From assembly GCF_010389155.1 (NCBI RefSeq), contig NC_057762.1, positions 3,459,513-3,523,512 of the forward strand: a DNA stretch of 64,000 nt. The letters run 5' to 3'. Positions within the stretch are counted from its first letter, which is position 1; each line of letters opens with the position of its first letter. Under the pieces are notes generated by a model that saw only the letters and a list, made by a program, of their open reading frames with translations, was not told the origin of the DNA and ran no database searches. Both the position numbers and the translations under genes were made by a program. Of this stretch, positions 1-9,796 are shown one piece after another. Source of the DNA: Erigeron canadensis (taxonomy: Eukaryota > Streptophyta > Magnoliopsida > Asterales > Asteraceae).

Positions 1-351
1 GGTTTGAAGAGGCGTCACGATGAGCTTTTGGAAAAAAATCTGGACAATGTTGAACTTCGCCGAGAAGTAAAAGTGTTTGTGAAAGAAGTAATTCCGCATA
101 TTTGTGAAACTCTTGCTCTAGGACCAGAGGCTGTTGCTTTAGTTGATGCTGTCGTGAATGCTTCGAAGAAGAAAGGGATAGCTTTCATTCAGCATTCCGA
201 TCAATCTCCTGAATATCTCCAGGCTAAACAGGTGTTCGACGAAGCCATCTCAAAGCTGGCGAATTACCAGAGTAACTATGTTCATGATCTCACCCACCTG
301 CACAATACCGGGGTGCACAGTTTCCTAGTCGTGAAACCCCGGTTTGGTTAG
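1..351 (+). CDS. 3' part of an antisense extra ORF of the Tat-type gypsy element (partial)
   Basis: The reading frame is open from the left window edge to a TAG at 349-351, so this is the C-terminal about 116 residues of a longer protein; no ATG start is visible. It is charged in its first half (a K/E/R-rich run, then VKEVIPHICETLALGPEA) and has no domain I recognise. It lies about 525 bp beyond the pol stop of the minus-strand gypsy element and faces it. Tat-lineage Ty3/gypsy elements are known to carry extra ORFs, some antisense, between pol and the 3' LTR, and the position and orientation fit that class. Assignment to the retroelement is inference; it could instead be the end of an unrelated host or transposon gene. 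Confidence 0.5.
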   Translation, partial: GLKRRHDELLEKNLDNVELRREVKVFVKEVIPHICETLALGPEAVALVDAVVNASKKKGIAFIQHSDQSPEYLQAKQVFDEAISKLANYQSNYVHDLTHLHNTGVHSFLVVKPRFG

Positions 352-876
352 CTGTAATAATTTTAAGACTTGTTTTGGTATGTATCTTTTAATCTGTTTT
401 GATGTTAAACTTATGGTACCCATATGCATGATTTAACAGACGGTTTAGTTGCTTATTTTACTTATGGTATGTTTCTATATGACCATATTCTGCGTGCTTA
501 TAAATATTATGTTATAGCAGATTTGGCCATTATTGGCTTGAGGATTAATTTTTAGAAGTAGTTAAAACTTGCCTCTCTTACGTGATTACGTGTATAAGGT
601 TAGCTTATTCAGGCGTCCTTGTTAGCTTGTTCCATTTTTACGAGGGTAGCGATCCCCCCAAGGCGAATATCACCTTGACGCTTTTGCCCCAGCCGTACGG
701 GACTTTCTGCGGTTTTTCTAATATATACATATATGGCCATTTTATATATATTTTGTTTGCATTTTCCCGTGGGGTTTGATGCTTAAATGAGGCACTCGGC
801 CAAATGTATGTGTGAGTAGAATCGCTTGCAGGCGTTTGCATTTAATACTACATATATTTTAAAAGGAAAAAGGGTT
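352..876. other. Non-coding spacer between antisense ORF and gypsy pol
   Basis: No convincing coding sequence; the short ORFs here overlap one another on both strands and look like chance. On the minus strand it corresponds to the untranslated region downstream of pol. The 3' LTR is not visible and should lie left of the window. Confidence 0.5.
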
Positions 877-3800
877 CTAACAGTAGAATTTCCGCAGATT
901 TGAGCCATTCCATGTTCTGTCAACCGGAGCTCCTTCCGGTGATTCAAGTTCGTATGCTCCATTTCCAAATGCTCTCCTCACCCTGTATGGACCCTCCCAA
1001 GTAGGTCCCATTTTTCCAGTGTATTCTTTTTCGCTCGTGCTATTCAACTGCAGCATGTAGTCACCAACTTTGAATGTTGTTGGGTTCACCCTTTTGTTGT
1101 AATATCCTTCAATCTTCTTTTTAAACGCGGCTTCTCTGATGGCGACGATTTCTCGTCGTTCTTCCAGTAAATCCAGATCTATCCTTAGTTCGTCCTCGTT
1201 CCCTTCGGTATTTATCATCTTGTGGGTAGAAACTTGGAATTCTGCTGGGACGACAGCCTCCGTTCCGAATGCTAGGCTAAAAGGGGTTTCTCCGTTGCTT
1301 CGTTTTGGCGTCGTCCTGTTGGCCCAAAAAACTAGTGGTAGTTCATCTATCCATCCCTTGTGGTTTCGTCCTAAGCGTTTCTCCATTCCTTTGATTATTT
1401 CCCTGTTGATCACTTCCACTTGTCCGTTCCCTTGGGGATGGTAAACGGACGTGAAGGATTGTTGAATCTGCAATTGCTTGCAGAATTCTGGAAAAACGCC
1501 TTTGGCGAATTGTGGGCCATTATCTGAGACAATTGTGTGTGGTATTCCAAATCTGCATATGATGTGTTCCCATACAAACTTCTTCATCTGGTCTCCGTTT
1601 GTCGTGGCCAGCGGCTTTTCCTCTACCCACTTAGTGAAGTAATCGATGGCGACAACCAAAATTTTTTTCTTATTTTGGGCTTCGGGAAGAGGTCTTACAA
1701 TGTCGATGCCCCATTTTATGAAAGGCCATGCCGACGTGACGGAGGTCATATCATTCTTAGGTTGTCTCGGGACGTTGGCACGTATCTGACATGACTCGCA
1801 ATTCTTTAATAATGCTGTGGAATCCTGATGCATTGTCGGCCAAAAATACCCTAGCCTCATAGCCTTCGTTGCGACGGATCTCGCTCCCGCATGCGCTCCG
1901 CAGATTCCTTCGTGTATCTCTCGAATGATTATTTCTGCTTGGTTTGGACCTACGTATCGGAGCCACGGCATGACGAAGCCTTTTTTGTACAGTTTTTTAT
2001 CTTGGATCTTGTATTGCGAGGCTTTCACCCTTATCTTTTGGGCTTCGTCCTTGTCCGAGGGGAGTATTCCGCTTATTAAGTATTCGTAGATGGGGGTCAT
2101 CCAATTTTTGCCCTCTTCTTCCACAAGATCAGAGACTTGTTTTTCTTTGATCGATCTTTCCTTGAGGACTTCTACCAGTACCTGTTTCCCCATGTGTCCG
2201 AATGTAAGTGAAGCCAGCTTGCTCAAGGCATCTGCTTTTTTGTTTTGATTTCTTCGAATGTGCTCTATTTCGAAGTTACTGAAGCATTCCATCAATTCCT
2301 GTACCTTTTGTAGGTATAGTTTCGTGGTGCTCTGCTTGGCTTCGTAGTCCCCTTTTACTTGGTTTGCGACTAATTGGGAGTCGACATATACCTGTAGGTT
2401 GCGGATCTTCATGCCTCTGGCGATCTGAAGCCCTGCTAGCAATGCTTCGTACTCAGCTTCATTATTTGTTACTCCGAACTCAAATCTTAGGGCGTAGGTA
2501 AATTCTTTGCCTTCGGGACTAACCAGCATCAGACCTGCTCCACAGCCATCAGAGCTTGCGACCCCATCGGTATATAATTTCCATACATCATTTTCGACAT
2601 TCCCCAATACTTCTAGTGACATGGAGTGTGTCATCGAGTTCTCGCCTTCGTGGACTTCGCTAATGAAGTCAGCCAATACTTGCCCTTTAATTGCATTCCT
2701 GGCCCTGAACTCAATGTCGTGCTCTCCCAATTCGATGGCCCATTTGGCCACACGACCCGACTTCTCCGGTTTAAGTAATATCTGCCTTATTGGCTTATCC
2801 GATAACACAACGATGGGATGTGCTTGAAAGTACCTTCGCAACCTACGTGTTGCGTGAACGAGGGCCAAGGTTAGTTTCTCTAACTCGGGATAGTTGGCTT
2901 CTGCACCTTGAAGGACTCTGCTCACGAAGTAAATGGGTATCTGTCGTTTATCCCTTTCTGCCACGAGCACGGCGCTGACGCATTCAAGGGAGGCAGCCAG
3001 ATATATGTAGAGTATTTCCTTCGGTTTTGGGGCTGTTAGCGTTGGCAGGTCTGCAATATATTTTCTCATCTGTTCCAGAGCTCTCCCCGCTTCTTCTGTC
3101 CATGTGAAGTCCTTATTCTTGAGACACCCCTTTAACACTTTGAAGAAGGGCAATTGTTTATCAGCTCCGCGCGAGAGGAAGCGGCTGAGGGCAGCGAGTT
3201 TGCCATTCAGACTTTGGGCTTCTGTGATTGTCCTTGGTGCCGAAATTTGCTTTAACTTATTTATCTTGGAGGGATTCGCATGGATGCCTTTGTTACTTAC
3301 ATAGTATCCTAAAAACTTGCCTTCCTCTACTCTAAACGAACACTTCTTGGGGTTGAGTTTCATGTTGATTTTCCTGAGGTTCCCAAAGGTTTCCAGGATA
3401 TCCTCGATGAGTCCCTCTTCATCCCTGCTTTTGATAACCATGTCGTCAACGTATGCTTCTAGATTCCTTCCTATTTGTTTAGCGAAAGCCTTGTCGACTA
3501 ATCTTTGGTATGTGGCTCCTGCGTTCTTAAGGCCAAAGGGCATCTTTCGATAACAATAGGTTCCCTTACTGGTGTAGAAGGCTGTCTTGTCTTCATCTTC
3601 CTCCGCCATCTGTATCTGGTGATACCCTTTGTATGCATCCAAAAAACACTTAAGCTTATGTTCTGCCAACGATTCCACTTTCCAATCGATCTCCGGGAGG
3701 GGGTAACAGTCTTTTGGGCATGCCTTATTGATATTTGTAAAGTCAACGCACATCCTCCACCCTCCGTCTCCTTTCTTGACCATTACCGGGTTAGCGATCC

Positions 3801-4833
3801 AGATAGGGTAGACTGACTCTCTTATTATTCCTGCTTTGAGTAGTTCGTCCACCTCCTTTCTGGCGGCCTCATCTCTTTCGGCGGAAAGGCTGTGTCTCTT
3901 CTGGTGAACAAGCTCTATATGCTTGTGCTCCTTCAGGCGATGCTCCGTGACGAAAGGTCTTCCTTCCAATGTCAAGGTTCTTGGAACCCCCGTCATATCT
4001 GAATAGTCCCATGCGAAGACATCTATATTGGCTTGTAGTAGTTTTTTAAGTTTGTGTTTGCATCCTTCTGAAAGTTGGGTACCTATGGAAATCGTTTGTT
4101 CGGGAAAGTTTGGGTTAATCACCAACTTTGTTGCGTCCTCGTCTTCCTGCGTTTTCATGGGGGTAGGTGGGACGTCATCATCTACCCTTTTCACATCATT
4201 GATTTGTTTTACTGGCTCGTAAGAGGAGTAGATCGATCCTATCCCTGTTTCCGATTGGAATTTAATGACCCTATGGATGACAGAGGAGATCATTTTCATC
4301 TTTTGCATCGCGGGTCTTCCCAAGATTATATTGTAGGGGGACGGGGATCGTACTATCGAGAGATCTAGCGTGTCCGTTCGCTCGTGTATTCCATCTGTGA
4401 TGGTCACGTCTAGGTCGAATTCTCCCAGTGGCCATGTATGTTCCCCGGAAAAACCTACAAATGGTCCCCGAGAATCCGTCCTTCGGGCTCGTATGGATTC
4501 TGGCATTTTGAGGAAGCAGTGTTCGAAGATAACATCACATTCACTCCCCCCATCCAGGTACACCCTCCAGACGTCAACATTAAATACCGTAGCTTGGATG
4601 ATGAGCGGATCACTCGAAGGTTCATTTTCCCCTAGTAACGGGAAATAGAACCCTTCCGACGTCGTTTTGGCCATGGTCAGATCGCTGATTCTTGCCTGCT
4701 GAATGGCCAGAGCAGACCTTCTTCCTCTCGTCATCCTGTCTTTCTTTTTTACCATTTTCACAGCGTAAGATGTACAAAACGGTATATCAGCGGGTTTTTC
4801 TGGTTCAATAGAGGGTCCCACGGATGGCGCCAC
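877..4833 (-). CDS. Gypsy (Tat) pol polyprotein: protease, RT, RNase H, archaeal-like RNase H, integrase
   Basis: A 1318-codon frame with no internal stop, beginning at a GTG inside the primer-binding motif, so there is no genuine start codon. In order: aspartic protease around residues 75-170 with DGGS where D-S/T-G is usual; reverse transcriptase about 330-560 with YVDDMVIKS; a decayed RNase H about 600-735; a second RNase H about 755-880 (LYTDGVASSDGCGAG, TNNEAEYEALLAG); integrase with an HHCC finger (GAHAGA ... CESCQ) and a D-D-E core (WGIDIV, SDNGPQF, QVEVINR). No chromodomain follows. The second RNase H identifies the Tat lineage. The clean frame suggests a fairly young copy whose gag was lost by an in-frame deletion. 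As it stands it lacks gag and an ATG. Confidence 0.9.
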   Translation of the reverse strand: MAPSVGPSIEPEKPADIPFCTSYAVKMVKKKDRMTRGRRSALAIQQARISDLTMAKTTSEGFYFPLLGENEPSSDPLIIQATVFNVDVWRVYLDGGSECDVIFEHCFLKMPESIRARRTDSRGPFVGFSGEHTWPLGEFDLDVTITDGIHERTDTLDLSIVRSPSPYNIILGRPAMQKMKMISSVIHRVIKFQSETGIGSIYSSYEPVKQINDVKRVDDDVPPTPMKTQEDEDATKLVINPNFPEQTISIGTQLSEGCKHKLKKLLQANIDVFAWDYSDMTGVPRTLTLEGRPFVTEHRLKEHKHIELVHQKRHSLSAERDEAARKEVDELLKAGIIRESVYPIWIANPVMVKKGDGGWRMCVDFTNINKACPKDCYPLPEIDWKVESLAEHKLKCFLDAYKGYHQIQMAEEDEDKTAFYTSKGTYCYRKMPFGLKNAGATYQRLVDKAFAKQIGRNLEAYVDDMVIKSRDEEGLIEDILETFGNLRKINMKLNPKKCSFRVEEGKFLGYYVSNKGIHANPSKINKLKQISAPRTITEAQSLNGKLAALSRFLSRGADKQLPFFKVLKGCLKNKDFTWTEEAGRALEQMRKYIADLPTLTAPKPKEILYIYLAASLECVSAVLVAERDKRQIPIYFVSRVLQGAEANYPELEKLTLALVHATRRLRRYFQAHPIVVLSDKPIRQILLKPEKSGRVAKWAIELGEHDIEFRARNAIKGQVLADFISEVHEGENSMTHSMSLEVLGNVENDVWKLYTDGVASSDGCGAGLMLVSPEGKEFTYALRFEFGVTNNEAEYEALLAGLQIARGMKIRNLQVYVDSQLVANQVKGDYEAKQSTTKLYLQKVQELMECFSNFEIEHIRRNQNKKADALSKLASLTFGHMGKQVLVEVLKERSIKEKQVSDLVEEEGKNWMTPIYEYLISGILPSDKDEAQKIRVKASQYKIQDKKLYKKGFVMPWLRYVGPNQAEIIIREIHEGICGAHAGARSVATKAMRLGYFWPTMHQDSTALLKNCESCQIRANVPRQPKNDMTSVTSAWPFIKWGIDIVRPLPEAQNKKKILVVAIDYFTKWVEEKPLATTNGDQMKKFVWEHIICRFGIPHTIVSDNGPQFAKGVFPEFCKQLQIQQSFTSVYHPQGNGQVEVINREIIKGMEKRLGRNHKGWIDELPLVFWANRTTPKRSNGETPFSLAFGTEAVVPAEFQVSTHKMINTEGNEDELRIDLDLLEERREIVAIREAAFKKKIEGYYNKRVNPTTFKVGDYMLQLNSTSEKEYTGKMGPTWEGPYRVRRAFGNGAYELESPEGAPVDRTWNGSNLRKFYC

Positions 4834-5285
4834 TGTTTGTACACCAAACCGAGATTAGGTTGAGAAAAGGGAATGATGGGTGTTTTTGATCGTATGTTGG
4901 CGATTCCCTTATGGTAGAGTGTAAGCCTCTTTACGCCAACTAGCTACGATCGTAAGCCGATTAGGGTTGCGTTGTTTTTTCCTGAATGTGTGTGTGAATG
5001 AAGAACGAAGTAGATGGTCCTTTGTGAATTCTTTGGAGTCATCTTTATAGGGGGATGGGGAGAGAAACTTGTCAACCCCTTTCTTTCGTGATTTTTAGGG
5101 ATAGATCTCACTTTCCAAAATAATTGGAATCGATCGTCCTTAATTTAGGGAGGAAGAGATTTAGGCAATCTCTCCTTCATTTGAGTGTTATTTCCAATCG
5201 GGCGCCTTTCACACGCAGGTTCTTTCGTAGCGTTGTGGGTTATCACTTATTTGTGCGTCAGGCCCTTCGTAGCGTAGTATGGACA
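4834..5285 (-). repeat. 5' LTR of the gypsy element
   Basis: On the minus strand it would start TGTCCATAC at 5285 and end GTACAAACA at 4834, next to the primer-binding motif. A TATAAA in minus orientation near 5046-5051 fits an LTR promoter. The outer boundary is provisional because the second LTR is not in the window. Confidence 0.6.
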
Positions 5286-5595
5286 TGCCATCACCCATGA
5301 TCCTTCTTTCCCCAAACTCCATTTCAATCGCTCTCTCACCGCCAACTGCACTGCCCTATTCATATCTGCTGATGACAGATCCACTCAAGAACGACACTTT
5401 CTGTCAGCACCGCTTGATGGTGGGCCGGCCCGTCACTTATCTCACTACACTCCATGATGCTCCTATAAATTATGCAGTGAACATCTCAATAGGTTAGTTG
5501 TTTTCACTACTAGAATGTCTCTTGAAAATTTAGCTTTTGCTGTAAACCCGGCCACTCGTAAGTGTTGGATTTTTTAATAAAACACACACACAATT

Positions 5596-8500
5596 TGTTG
5601 GTATTTTAGTGTAATTGGATTAATTGTTTATATAAGTCATAATAATACATCATATAAGTATGGTGGTGCGGAGTGCACGCTTATATGAATTTATTATGAT
5701 CTTAGGGGTGAAGCCCCAAAGGGACTGGGGTCCGGAGGCAGCGCCCCTGGGAGCGGGGTCCAAGGGGCAGAGCCCCTGGCTGGGGTCGAGCCCCTGGCTG
5801 GGGTCGAGCTGCCAGGTCAACTTGGAAATTTTGATGTTGGTAATGAAAAGTGTAAATCAGAATTATGGCATGCTAGACTAGGACATGTACATTATAAGAG
5901 ATTAATAGACATGTCGAAAATGAGTCTAATACCTTCTTTTGATGTTGGTAATGAAAAGTGTAAAACTTGCATGTTGACTAAGATCACTAGACAACCTTTC
6001 ACTAAAAATGTCATTAGAGATACAAAGGTATTAGAACTTGTGCACAGTGACTTGTGTGATTTTCATTCAACTCCATCACTTGGCAATAAAAAGTATGTGG
6101 TTACTTTTATTGATGATGCTACTAGATATTGCTATATTTACTTGTGTCATACAAAATATGAAGCTCTTGATAAATTTAAGATTTATAAGGAAGAGGTAGA
6201 GCTTTATCATGGTGTGAAGATTAAAACTCTTCGCACTGATAGGAGAGGTGAGTATTATGATCCAGTGTACTTCCAATCCACTGGAATAGTACATCAAACC
6301 ACTGCTCCATATACACCATAGCAAAATCGTGTATCTGAGAGAAATCATAGGACGCTAAAAGAAATGGTTAGTTCCATGTTATGCTATTTTGGCCTAAGCG
6401 AAAGATTTTGGGGGTAAGGCTATGTTGACAGCTTGTTATCTTTTGAATAAAGTTCCTAATAAAAAGAGTAAGATGACCCCCTTATGAGCTTTGGCATAAA
6501 AAGATTCCAACATTGAGTTACCTTAGAGTTTGGGGTTGTAGAGCTGTGGTGAGACTGACTGACCCTAAGATCAATAACATTGGTCAAAGAGGTATAGACT
6601 GTGTTTTCATTGGCTATCCTGAGAATTCTGTCTGCTATAGGTTTTATGTCATAGAACCTAATGACTATGTATCTGTGCACTCTATTGTAGAGTCAAGGGA
6701 TGCTGATTTTGGCAATGAGGATAGATTTACTTCTTTGCCAAAACCTGCAGACATGATTGCAAGTTCTAGTAACACTGTTACATCTGACCAAGTGACTGAG
6801 ACACCTCCTGAGCCTAGGAGGAGTGGAAGGGCAAGAAAACCCAAGTCTTATGGTGATGATTTCCAACTATATTTGGTTGAAGGATCAAGGGATGAAATTC
6901 ACTTTCAATATCAATATTGTTTTAATGTTGATGATGATCCAAAGACCTATAGTGAAGCTATGCCTTCAAGGGACGCTGCATTTTGGAAAGAGGCAATTCA
7001 GGATGAAATTGGAAATTGGCTGATTTACCACCTGGATGTGAACCATTGGGTAGGAAATGTATCTTCAAAAAGAAGATGAAGATGGATGGAAGCAGAGACA
7101 AGTATAAAGCTAGATTGGTTATCCAAGGCTTTAGGCAAAAGAAAGATATTGATTTCTTTGATACCTATGCTCCTGTTGCTAGGATTACCACCATTAGATT
7201 ATTGTTAGCACTTGCTGCTATACATAATCTTGTGATTCACCAAATGGATGTGAAAACTGCTTTTCTGAATGGTGAATTGGATGAAGAGATTTACATGAAA
7301 CAACCTGAAGGTTTTGTCATGCCTGGTAATGAGAAGAAGGTTTGTAAATTGGTAAAATCTCTTTATGGTCTAAAGCAAGCCCCTAAGCAGTAGCATCAGA
7401 AGTTTGATGAGGTTGTGTTGTCTAATGGTTTTGCATTAAACCAAGCAGACAAATGTGTCTATAGCAGATTTGATTCTTCTGGTAAAGGAGTGATAATTTG
7501 CTTGTATGTTGATGACATGTTGATCTTTGGTACTGACCAAAATCAAGTTGATAAAACTAAAGAATTTTTGTCATCAAAGTTTGATATGAAAGACATGGGG
7601 GTGGCTGATGTGATTCTTGGGATTAAGATCATACGTGGGGAACATGGTATCTCTATTTCTCAATCTCATTATATTGAGAAGATGTTGGAGAAATTCAATG
7701 TCAAAGATTGCTCTCCAATAGGTACTCCAATGGACCCTAGCATCAAACTAGTGCCTAATAAGGGTGTTGCAGTGAATCAACTTGAATATTCAAAGGCTAT
7801 TGGATCTCTCATGTATGCCATGACTAGTACTAGGCCTGATATAGCCTTTGCTGTTGGAAAATTGAGTAGATATACTCATAATCCAAGTTTGATTCATTGG
7901 CAAGCGATTCATCGAGTATTTAAGTACTTGAAAGGAACCATGCATTATGGTTTGACTTATTCTGGGTTTCCTTCTGTGCTTGAGGGTTATACAGATGCAA
8001 GTTGGATTACCAATGTGGAAGATCACTCTTCTACTAGTGGCTGGGTATTCTTACTTGGAGGTGGTGCCATTTGCTGGGCATCGAAGAAACAAACTTGCAT
8101 CACTAATTCAACAATGGAATCTGAGTTTGTGGCATTAGCAGCAGCTGGAAAAGAAGCTGAATGGCTAAGGAATTTAATTTATGAAATTCCATTGTGGCCT
8201 AAACCGATATCATCTATATCTATCAGATGTGATAGTCAAGCCACGTTGGCTAAGGCATATAGTCAAGTATATAATGGTAAGTCTAGACACTTGGGTGTTA
8301 GACACAACATGGTACGTGAATTAATCACGTAAGGGGTGATATCGGTGGTGTTTGTCAAAACACAACAGAACTTAGCCGATCATTTGACCAAAGGGTTAAG
8401 TAGAGATCTCGTGTGTAAATCGGCTATGGGGATGGGATTAAAGTCCGCCAGAAATCTCTGATATTAAGATACCCAATACCCATCTAGTATGACGCTAGAT

Positions 8501-9536
8501 GCTGAATTCAATGTGGAAGGCTTAATATTTAGAGATTGGAACACATTAGAGTATACATCCCAAGGTATGTGTTCAGACCTGCAAGTTAAGGAGGTTGAAT
8601 GTTTATATTCTTAATAGCTCTTTTGACAAATTGCATATGCAGGTGCAAGATTAAAGGAGCTACCTATGTGAGCATGAAGTTTAGCCGCTTCAAGAAGCTG
8701 GGACTTGGCTTTGACATGCTTATAAAGGATAAGGACATAGGCTAGTAAAACATATGTCAAGATAGAACTACTATGTATGTAAACTTTTGTGTACATTATC
8801 TTCGTGTATTCAAAATGAGTTCCCAGGGTTCAATCCTTAGTGACACCCTAGTATTCGAATATATGGAATATGTAATGTACTAATGTGAAATTCAATCGTC
8901 ACCACATTTCATTTATGCAAAAGTTTGAATGTTTGAGATACTTTTTAGTTAATCAAGGATTACACTAAAATAGGGGAGGATTGTTGGTATTTTAGTGTAA
9001 TTGGATTAATTGTTTATATAAGCCATAATAATACATCATATAGGTATGGTGGTGCGGAGTGCACCCTTATATGAATTTATTATGATCTTAGGGGCTTTTC
9101 TGAGACCGGACGGGGGTCCGGGGGCAGCGCCCCTGGGAGCGGGGTCCAAGGGGCAGAGCCCCTGGCTGGGGTCAGCTTGGAAATTTTTTATTTCTATTAA
9201 ATTTGCTATCGCGAAAACGTCTCAGAAAATTAATTTTCTGAACTTGAGAGACTAGTTTTGCCAATTTTGCAAAGATAATTTTAACTGCCATAAAGGTAGT
9301 TATGGGCCTATATTCGACATTCTGAAGTTACGAATTCATATAGAATTCTCTCCCCGTTTTTCACACATTTTTTCTCTCAAATATTTACATACAGAACATT
9401 CTCTAATCTCTGATTGTATCCGATTGAGTAATTTGGGGTGAACCACCGAATTGATTCAATCTGATAGTGTTACACACGCCTTCGGAGATTGAATATATAT
9501 CCTCTTTTAATCGTTGTTTACTGCATATCCCCAACA
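5596..9536 (+). mobile_element. Ty1/copia element B, internally deleted, nested in the LTR of A
   Basis: Target-site duplication CAATT at 5591-5595 and 9537-9541; termini TGTTGG...CCAACA. The 3' LTR is 8982-9536 (555 bp), preceded by a purine tract AAAATAGGGGAGGA ending at 8980. The 5' LTR survives only as 5596 to about 5832 and passes directly into pol; the rest of the LTR, the primer site, gag and protease are missing. The G/C-rich block of the LTR (about 5725-5810 and 9113-9172) contains several runs of 3-5 G. Confidence 0.93.
5833..8460 (+). pseudogene. Copia pol of element B (integrase, RT, RNase H), broken
   Basis: Begins in the GAG-pre-integrase region (ELWHARLGHVHYKR), then integrase with D in HSDLCD and a damaged second block (LRTDRRGEY instead of the usual DRGGEY). 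A stop at 6319-6321 replaces the usual Q before QN. Frame changes follow near 6410, 6485 and 7020-7080. Reverse transcriptase (7016-8332) has LYVDDMLIFG and is split by a TAG at 7391-7393 where W is expected. RNase H follows (GYTDASWITN, STMESEFVAL, RHLGVRHN) and stops early at 8330. Downstream 8333-8460 still resembles the family C-terminus. Not functional. Confidence 0.88.
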
Positions 9537-9796
9537 CAATTTGGAAACTCAAGTGATTTTTGATTGATGATAACTGATACGAATTACATAGACCAAGCAC
9601 CCCAAATACTTAAATAGTAAAAAGACTCCTAAAAATACTGAAACTAACTGCTACAGAGAAGGCCATGTGGGCATCCCCACTTGACCCATTATTTAGATAA
9701 CTGAAATACATGAAATTAGATAGGCACGTGGGTGAACGTGTGAAGACTTATTCTTCTTGGTCACATGTAGCAAACTTGAGCACATAGTAGGTTGAC

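Larger units (their letters stand above)
1..5285 (-). mobile_element. Ty3/gypsy retrotransposon, Tat-type, 5' LTR plus pol, 3' end outside window
   Basis: Read on the minus strand the order is: 5' LTR (about 5285 down to 4834), a primer-binding-like motif GTGGCGCCATCCGTGGGACC at 4833-4814, protease, reverse transcriptase, RNase H, a second RNase H, integrase, spacer, antisense ORF. Dual RNase H and absence of a chromodomain are hallmarks of the Tat lineage. No gag domain lies between primer site and protease, so gag seems to be deleted. The right boundary (about 5285) was chosen because the minus-strand LTR would then start with TG and because F-box coding sequence begins just beyond it. No target-site duplication can be checked because the other end is outside the window. 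Confidence 0.8.
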
